In this document: positions 22,880-32,100 of the stretch, one piece after another | Layout of the letters: every line of letters starts with the position of its first letter | How positions within the stretch are numbered: position 1 is the stretch's first letter | Assembly: GCF_023053635.1 (NCBI RefSeq) | Contig: NC_086192.1 | Span: 13,864,001-13,928,000, forward strand | Length of the DNA stretch: 64,000 nucleotides | Source of the DNA: Elgaria multicarinata webbii | Lineage: Eukaryota > Chordata > Lepidosauria > Squamata > Anguidae | Direction of reading: 5' to 3' | The notes under the pieces: model-generated | What the model was told of the DNA's origin: nothing | Database searches by the model: none | Seen by the model: only the letters and a program-made list of their open reading frames with translations | Translations under genes and position numbers: made by a program

Positions 22880-23139
22880 TGAGGTCGTGGCTAAGGCCAG
22901 GCCAGGCCGGCCGCCATTTTGCATAGCAACGGTCTCCAACCGCCGCCCAGGCCGCGGCTCCTGAGCGACGCGTCGGCGGGGCCAACGGGCGCCGGGGGGC
23001 GGGCCGCGGGCGGGCCAATGGGGTGCGCGCGGAGCGTTCTAGAAGCGGGCGGCGCCGTGACGTCAGGCGGCGCGTGCGGGTGCGCGCGCAGACGCCGCTC
23101 CCACTGGGCCGCTCAGTCCGTTCCTTTCCTCCGGCCGAG
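22880..23139 (+). promoter_or_regulatory. CpG-rich CCT6A promoter and 5' UTR
   Basis: The stretch is GC-rich, dense in CpG and has no TATA box just before the start codon. Sites visible by eye are a YY1-like GCCGCCATTTTG around 22910-22921, a CCAAT box at 23015-23019, a heat-shock-element core TTCTAGAA at 23037-23044, and a perfect cAMP-response element TGACGTCA at 23058-23065. A pyrimidine-rich tract precedes the start and ATGGCGG overlaps it, as is common for housekeeping genes. The island continues through exon 1 to about 23420. In other vertebrates this promoter is shared head-to-head with PSPH; no PSPH coding exon is visible here. The transcription start site itself cannot be fixed from sequence. 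Confidence 0.8.
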
Positions 23140-26100
23140 ATGGCGGTGAAGGCGCTCAACCCCAAGGCCGAGGTGGCGCGGGCCCAGGCGGCCCTGGCCG
23201 TCAACATCAGCGCGGCGCGAGGCCTGCAGGACGTGCTCAGGACCAATCTCGGCCCCAAAGGAACCATGAAGATGTGAGGCGAGGGGGGGGGGAGCGAGCG
23301 GGGGGGGGGGCTGCGGGCCGGGAGGAGGCGGGGCCACGGGGAGCCACGCCCACCCACATGGCGCTCGAGGGTGGAAATGGCGGCGCCGGGACATGCGCAG
23401 AGGCCAGGGGGCCCCCACCCACCGACCCCTAGTGCGCATAGCCCCCCAACCGGGCATCCTTCACATGGGGTGGACTACAACTCCCAGCATGCAGGCTGGG
23501 GGATGTTGGGAGATGTAGTCCAGCCCGTCTGGAGGGCCACGAATCCAAGTATGGTGGCTGGGGGATGCTGGGAGATGTAGTCCAGCCCGTCTGGAAAACC
23601 ACAATTCCAAGTATGGTGGCTGGGGGATGCTGGGAGATGTAGTCCAGCCCGTCTGGAGGACCGCAATTCCAAGTATGGTGGTTGGGGGATGATGGGAGTT
23701 GTAGCCCAGCTCATCTGGAGAACTACAATTTGCCTAGTGCACTACAACTCCCAGCATGCTGGATGGGGGATGATGATTGTCCAGCCCATCTGGAGAGCTG
23801 CAATTTAGAGAACTACAACTCCTAGCATGCTGGATGGGTGATGATAGGAGTTGTAGTTCAGTCCATCTGGAGAACTGCAATTTTTCTAGAGGACTATAAC
23901 TCCAGCAGGCTAGCTAAGGGATGCTAAAAGTTGTAATCCAGCCCATTTGGGGGGGGGGGTGTACAACTTTCCTGGAGGACTACAACTCCCAGCAGGCTGT
24001 GTAGGGGTTTGCAGGGAGTTGTCAGAGCTGCACTATACACAGTGAGTGGGATTATTGAAGCCTGTCCGTTGAGGAGGTTTGCTGTGTTGTTCGGGTGGAG
24101 AAACAAGTGTTGCAGGAAGCTCTGTTCTTCCTTGTAGCTGGTGGTGGGCTGGGTGAAGGGTTCAAAAGTGCCATCATTTCTTTGTGCAGAGGGAGGTCCC
24201 CAGCAGCGACTCACTGTGCTGTTGGTGCATTCAACGGTGGCAGTCCCTTGGCATGTATCTGCCAAGGGAAGGTGGGACCAGGGGCTGATGGCTCTGCTTT
24301 CTGTCCCCTGCAGGCTTGTGTCCGGCGCTGGGGATATCAAGCTTACTAAAGATGGCAACGTCTTGCTTCACGAAATGGTGAGTCTGTGCCTCCTGTGGAG
24401 TCCGCCTAAAATGTAAGAGGCACGTAATCTGGGGGTTTCTTAGGGTGACTAGGCAGTATTTATTATTTATTAAAACATTTGTATCCCGTTCTATTATCAC
24501 TGGGATCTCAGGGCAGCGTACAGATAAAATCAGAACAATATAAACACAAATAATTTACACAGCTTAAAAATGAATTAAATTGTTAAATTAAAACTGGTAG
24601 AATTATTTAAAAAGCAGTAAAACAATTAAAACCAATTAAAACGATGTGTAACCATGGAGAATTTAGCCCCTGATGGCTTTGATAAAGAGCCGTGTTTTAA
24701 CTTGGCGCCGGAATGAACCCAGTGTCGGGCCTCCAAGGGGAGGGTATTCCACAAGCGGGGTACCAACACAGAGAAAGCCCAAGCAGTAGGAATTGTGTTG
24801 AATGTGTATCACCTGTCGGAGGTGTGCAACTTGTGAGGCTACAAACAACACCAAACAGGTACTATGTCTAGTTCTGGGGCAGGCAGCCTAGTGCCTGCCA
24901 GACATTTTTTACTACAGCTCCCATCTGCCCCAGCTAGCACGGCCAAGGGTCGGGGGCTATGTGAGTTGTAGTCCAAAACATCCGCAGCCCTGAGAAATTA
25001 TTTTTGGATCTTGCGCCCCTTGTGCCCCCCAGCAAATCCAGCACCCAACAGCGTCCTTGATAGCCAAAGTGGCAACGGCACAGGATGACATCACAGGTGA
25101 CGGGACCACTTCCAATGTACTCATCATCGGTGAGCTACTCAAGCAGGCGGATCTGTACATTTCAGAGGTAGGTGTAAGGCCGTGTTTTCTAAAATAAGCT
25201 ACCGTAGTTCTTCAATTCTAAGACACACTATTTTCCCCATATAAACATCTCTAAAAACGGGGTGCGTCTTAGAATCGCAGAGTTTTATTTTCCTGTTGGT
25301 GGTACTGAAATGAGCGTGCGTCTTACAATCGATGGCGTCTTACAATCGAAGAAATACAGTAAGTGTGAGCTTCCAGGCAGGGCCATTCAAAACAAGACTC
25401 TTTGCCACAGTGGTGCCCCTACAAGGCTTCAGATAAAGGTGTCGTCGTTGATGCACGTGGAATTCTCATTGCAGTCTCTGAAACCAGAACTTACATTTCA
25501 GCAATGATGTATCTTCTTCTTCTTGCACCTTCGCTGTGGAATTGGGCTTTCGTTTCTTCAGAGTGTATGTTTCTTTTTCGGTGTGTGTGGTGTAATCTGC
25601 TGTTGGGCCGTGGCTTCATAAAAGCAGATTGAGCCTTTGAAACTGTGTTGCACAGTGAACACCCAAGTGAGCCCTGTAGTTCCCTTGGCATAACTCTGTG
25701 CTAGAATAACCTGTGCTTTACCCTCTGCATTGGAAGGAACGTCTTTCCTTTTACATGTATTCAAAAGGACAGGACACGTTTGTCTTCGTGTGTGCAAGCT
25801 CAAGTCAGTGCCCTCTTTCTGTAATGGAGGTAATAGATGCCTCTCCAGAGCCAAAGTTTTTTAAGAGCCTTCTTTTTCTCTCAGAAAGATAGTGCAGCAC
25901 CGAAAACAACGAGAGGAGTGTGTGTGTGTGTGTGTGTTTAGGTGTGTGTACTCATTCATTCATAACTCATTTGGTACCAGGGTTTGCACCCTCGAATCGT
26001 TACAGAAGGGTTTGAAGCTGCGAAGGAGAAAGCCCTTCAGGTCCTGGAGCAAGTCAAAGTAACCAAGGAAATGGACAGAGAGACGCTCCTGGACGTTGCC

Positions 26101-29100
26101 AGAACCTCTCTCCGCACTAAAGTCCACGCTGAGCTGGCTGATATTTTGACAGAGGTGCGTGGCTTCTTGTTTCCCTAACGTGCAACTCTCGCGCTCGAAT
26201 TGGGAGGGGCACAGCAGGCGGGGGACAACGGGGAAAGACGGGCTGGATCTTGGAACGGGTGTTTGATAGAGCTGTTTACTTTCTCTTTCAAGGCAGTGGT
26301 TGACTCCATTCTAGCCATCAGGAAACCCGGAGAACCAATAGATCTCTACATGGTGGAAATAATGGAGATGAAGCACAAATCCGAAACTGACACAACGTAC
26401 GTGCGACACACAGTTCAGGGCTTCCGTTCTTAAATCTTCTTTCATTGGCGGGTGGCTGTGGGCTCCTGCTGGCTTGGAATTCTGGGAGTTGCAGCTCAGC
26501 ACATCTGGAGGGCGCCAGGTTAGGGAATGCCGCTCTAGCGGTCTTTGTTAGATGTACTGAACTGCTGGAGGAATGAAATTCCGTCTTGGGTATGTGTGAA
26601 ATACTTGTAGTGTAGAGGCATGGACGAATTCTGCGTTGGCTTTGACAATGGCTGATGGAGTCAGACACCATGCAAGAATAACGTCTCTGTCTCGGATCTT
26701 CCTCATGGCCTGCTCTGCCTAAGGCGGCACGGCCCCATCTGAAAGGGATACACAGCTAAGTTGTTTGCCTTGCATTGGGGATTTGGAAGGGGGCGTTTGG
26801 CAGCATGTTGGGATAAATGAACGGAACCGGAAGCATAAGCGTGAAGGGTTACCTGCGACTGCTTCTTAACAGGCTGATCAGAGGGCTGGTTTTGGATCAT
26901 GGCGCTCGTCACCCTGACATGAAGAAGAGGGTTGAAGATGCTTACATCCTTACCTGCAATGTATCGCTAGAGTATGAAAAAACGTACGTGTACAATGGGT
27001 CTTGCAGCACTAATTGAGAGCTGAAAAGTTCCATCTTCAGCATTTTTGTTTGATTTGTGTGGTGTTCTGTCAGAGGCTGCAGGCTCCATCCAAATGCCTG
27101 CCTGACCACTCTCACAAGCTGGGCCACGATCCCTCCTGCCTCTCTACCTGTACCTTCTCCCCTATCAACCTGCCCGGTCGCAGAGCCCATCCGAGGACAT
27201 GGTCCTGGTGTTTCCACATAGACCTGTCATCCGATTGAAGTCCACCAGCGGAAGAGCCTTCAGTGTGGTGGCCCCTCCGATGGGATTCCCGGCCTCTGGA
27301 CGTCAGGCAGGCACCAATTTTGTATTCCTTCCGGCGCCTCCTGAAAACGTTCTAAGAAGCCTTTCCTTAATGACCAGCCGTGGTTTATTTTGCACTTCGT
27401 TTCTTTAAAAAATGTACTTCTGATGTGTTTTTATCCACTGCTCCACAATTCTGAATGGGGAGTGGTATATAAATATTGTAAATAAGTAAAATATAGCTTG
27501 AACCCCTACAGCTGACGTGATCCATTTTCTGCTTTCAGAGAGGTGAACTCCGGGTTCTTTTACAAGAGCGCAGAAGAAAGAGAGAAACTAGTCAAAGCCG
27601 AAAGGAAGTTCATTGAAGAACGAGTAAATAAAATTGTTGACTTGAAAAAGTCGGTTGTTGGGGATTCAAATAAAGGTTTCATTGTGGTCAATCAAAAGGT
27701 GAGACTCGGAGTTGATTTGGGACGTTTGCCTAATAAATAATAAATAGGCCTTTCTCTACTGTTTCAAGATCAAGATTCATTCTTGATCTGTTTGACCTCA
27801 CTAAATATGACAAAATCAGGCTTATTAATCTGCTCAGCTTTTACTCATCTTCTCTATTTTCAGGGGATTGATCCTTTCTCCCTGGATGCGCTTGCAAAAG
27901 AGGGGATAGTCGCTTTGCGCAGAGCAAAACGGAGGAACATGGAGAGGTCAGTTTCTGAAATGTCTGCAGTTCAGAAATATTCCAGTCTTCTGGTTCTTGA
28001 AACCCCTTTTATCACTTGGCCGGGGGTGGGGGGGGAGACCTGCTTGGGCCACTATAGAACTTCCTTCCGAATAAACACGGTTTAGGATCATGATGTGCAT
28101 CTCCAGGAGCCAGCTACGTTTAACCAAGCTGATTTGTATATATTTTAAAAAGGTACCTGCACCTAACTCCATTTCTTCAAAATTATTTATTCATTTATTT
28201 ATTTTATTTATTGCACTTATATACTGCTCCCATAGCCAGGGCTCTCTGGGCGGTTTACAGACATTCTAAAATTGAGATAAAAACAAGTATACAAAATTTA
28301 AAATTCTAAAACACAGAACAGACACACATAAAGCATTAAAAACCGTTAAAAAAATCCTAAACATGTGGGTGATTAAGATGTGCCGCCATATGCCTGGGCA
28401 AAGAGGAAAGTCTTAACCTGGCGCCGGAAAGATAGCAGCATTGGTGCCAGGCGAGCTTCGTCAGGGAGATCATTCCACAGTCTGGGGGCCACCACCAAAA
28501 AGGCCCTGTCCCTCGTTGCCACACTCCGAGCCTCTCTCAGAGTAGGCACCCGGAGGAGGACCTTAGATGCTGAACGTAGTGACTGGGTATATTCACGTCG
28601 GGAGGGGCGTTCCATCAGGTATTGTGGTCCCAAGCCGTGTAAGGCTTTATAGGTCAAAACCAGCACCTTGAATTGGGCTCGGAGACATACAGGCAGCCAG
28701 TGTAAGCGGACCAGAGCAGGTGTTATATGGTCAAACCTTCTGGTTCTCAAAATCAATCTGGCCGCTGCATTTTGCACGATCTGCAGCTTCCGGACCGTCT
28801 TCAAAGGCAGCCCTACGTGGAGGGCATTGCAGTAATCTAACTTGGAGGTTACCAGAGCATGGACAACTGAAGCCAGGTTATCCCTGTCTAGATAGGGGCA
28901 TAGCTGGGCCACCAACCAGAGTTTGTAGAAGGCACTCCGTGCCACTGAGGTCACCTGAGCCTCAAGCGACAATGATGGATCTAAAAGAACCAATGTATGC
29001 TCTTTATTGAATGTGTCCTATAACGAGTATTAATGTCAGTTTTTAAGATGAGGCTGATTAACGTACGGTAGTTCCGTCACATTCAACAGTGCGGCTTCGA

Positions 29101-32100
29101 GTTGTCCTGAAACGCAGATTTTTTTTCTCCCCCCACCCCTACAGGTTGACCCTTGCTTGTGGAGGCATCGCGATGAATTCTGTGGAAGACCTGTCCGCTG
29201 ACTGCCTGGGGCACGCAGGCCTCGTCTATGAGTACACACTGGTGCGTGTGACCAACGGATTTGCCATTCTCGCTGCCGTTTGGCTTCTGTGGCGAGTGGT
29301 ATCTATGGGGCTTTGCTGTTGGGCTTCCTCCAGCTTAGATTTTGCTAATGGTGTTGGAATCGATTTAAAAAATAGCAGCTTGGGTGGCAGAGGGATTGTT
29401 ACGTAGATTCTCCTCTTGGAATCTCTGTGTTGCTCAGTGAATTGGGAGAGTGTATTCTGGCTCCAGCACGAGGGAAAAAGCATCTAGCCAATGGCCCTGT
29501 TCAGTAGGCCCCTTAAACCACAGCGGTTAAGGCTTTTCTTGTTAACAAAAAATCCTGAACTGCCATCATTTCAGGTGTCTTCTGAACAGAGCCCACGTGT
29601 CATTATTGTGCTGCCTTTGCGTTAGCGTGATAAACCCTTGGCATTTTTATTTATTAATTCGCTGAAGGCGCAGTCCTGTGCACCTTTAAACAGAAAAAGG
29701 TCGTACAACTCCCATCATTCCCCAGCCGGCTGGAGAATGCTGGGAGTTCTACGACTTTTTTTCTGTCTAATCGTAGGATTGTACCGCTAAAATATTTGTT
29801 GTCTTCCTTTAAGGGAAAAAAAAAACTCTCAGGGTGGCTTTCAAGAGGAAAAAAGAATGATTTAAAAGAATAACACATTGTTAAAAATGAAGCTAACAGA
29901 CTTCCAATAAATTACAGCTAAAAATTCCTCAGCCTCCTTCGGTCACCTCCTTGCTTGTCCTGTTTGCGTAGGGCGAAGAGAAGTTCACTTTCATCGAGAA
30001 GTGCAGCAACCCGCGTTCTGTGACCCTGCTCATCAAGGGACCGAATAAGCACACGCTGACGCAAATCAAGGACGCGCTCAGAGACGGCCTCCGTGCCGTC
30101 AAAAACGCCATTGAGGATGGTGAGTGCGGCCTTGAAGCCCTGCTGCGTGACTTTTCGGTAGTCCCAGTACAGCCAGGGGCACAGCAGAATAAAAGGGAAG
30201 GTTTTACCTTGAGTTTTACTACGAGTTGTTTCCCCCGCCCCCCCCCCCCTGAAGTATATAAGGTAGACGAAGCAATACTAACATCATCTTAAACCTAGCA
30301 GCCACGGCTCGGGAGTGCCTTTTACCATGTTTGGTTGGTTCGCCAACTACGGCCTCTCCTAGACAGGGATAGCTTGAGGTATTGGTAACCTCAAGGCTGG
30401 ATTACTGCAACGCGCTCTATGTGGGGCTGCCCTTGAAGCTGCTCCGGAAGCTGGAGCTAGTGCAGAATGCTGCAGCTCGGCTGTTGTCCGGAGCTGCCCC
30501 TTTCCAGCATGTAACTCCTCTGCTAAGGGAACTGCACTGGCTGCCTATTCGCTACCAGGCCAGGTTTAAGGTTCTTGGACTAGTGTACAAAGCCCTAAAC
30601 AACTTCGGACCAGGATACCTGAGAGAGCGCCTTCTCCCTTACCAACCTGCCCGGTCACTGAGGTCATCCGAGGGCCTGCTCCTGGTGGTTCCACCTAGAT
30701 CCATCCTCCGATTGGAATCCACCAGGGGAAGAGCCTTCAGCGTGGTGGCCCCCCCTCCTGTGGAACTCCCTGACTCTGGAGGTCAGGCAGGCGCCAACCT
30801 TGTACTCCTTTCGGTGCCTCCTGAAAACATCTTTATTCCAAGAAGCCTTTCTCTAACATGCAGCCTTGGATTACTGTTATTGCTTCTTTTAAATTTTGTC
30901 TCAACTGTTTATACTCTGTTTTTATTTTCATTTTACCTTGTATACCACTCCGAAATTTTTCAATGGGGAGCGGTATATAAATATTCTAAATAAATAATAA
31001 TAATAAATATTAAACCTTGAGAAATGCCGTTTATATTTGACTCGAAGTGGGTCTTGACCACGTTTGAGGGGTAATAAGTCCTGCCGTTTTCCCTTGTGTG
31101 TCCGATGTGGATCTGATCACCTGTGTTTGTTGCATCTTGCAGGCTGTGTGGTCCCGGGGGCCGGAGCCCTAGAAGTGGCCATAGCTGATGCCCTGGTGAA
31201 GCATAAGCCCAGCATAAAAGGAAGGGCCCAGCTGGGCGTGCAGGCTTTCGCCGATGCTCTGTTGATCATTCCTAAGGTAGGCGACGTCTGATAAATGTAT
31301 TTGGTTTTGTCCTCCGGGGGCTCAAGAGGGCGTCATCGGGACGATAACGCAAAAGTCCTCCGGCTGCAGAGTGTATTCGATGAAGGAGAGTTGCAGCTGG
31401 AAGGGCAAATAAAACAGGAGCCGGGACAGCCAAGATGGGCGTCTGTGTCCGCCAAGACATTTCCTGCGTTAGGAGACCATAGGGAGAAATTCAAGTTAAA
31501 GGAAGCCAGATTCCGGCTGGACATCAAGAAAAACTTCCTGACTATTAGAGCAGTGCGACGGTGGAATCAGTTACCTAGGGAGGTTGTGGGCTCTCCCACA
31601 CTAGAGGCCTTCAAGAGGCAGCTGGACAACCATCTGTCAGGGATGCTTTAGGGTGGATTCCTGCATTGAGCAGGGGGTTGGACTCGATGGCCTTGTAGGC
31701 CCCTTCCAACTCTGCTATTCTATGATTCTAAGTTGTTGTTGTTTTCTGTGTGTGCTCTGATTCTCCCAGGTCCTTGCTCAGAACTCTGGCTTTGATTGTC
31801 AAGAAACGCTCGTGAAAGTTCAGGCTGAATACGCGGAGTCTGGACAGCTCGTTGGCGTTGACCTAAACTCCGGTAAGAGTATGACAGAAGTGCGTTACGA
31901 TCGGTTGCCAGGATGACGTGGAGGGGCAGGAGGGTCTTTGTGGGAAGCCCCTCTGACTTTGAACGTGGCAAAAATAGCGATGGGTTTGGTTTGAGTTAAA
32001 ACTTAACATCTTTCAGATATATGGATATTCTTAGTATTTTTTTTTATTTTTTTTTATTTCCAGAATTTTTATCCTGCACCTCAGCCAAAAAGGCTCCCGG

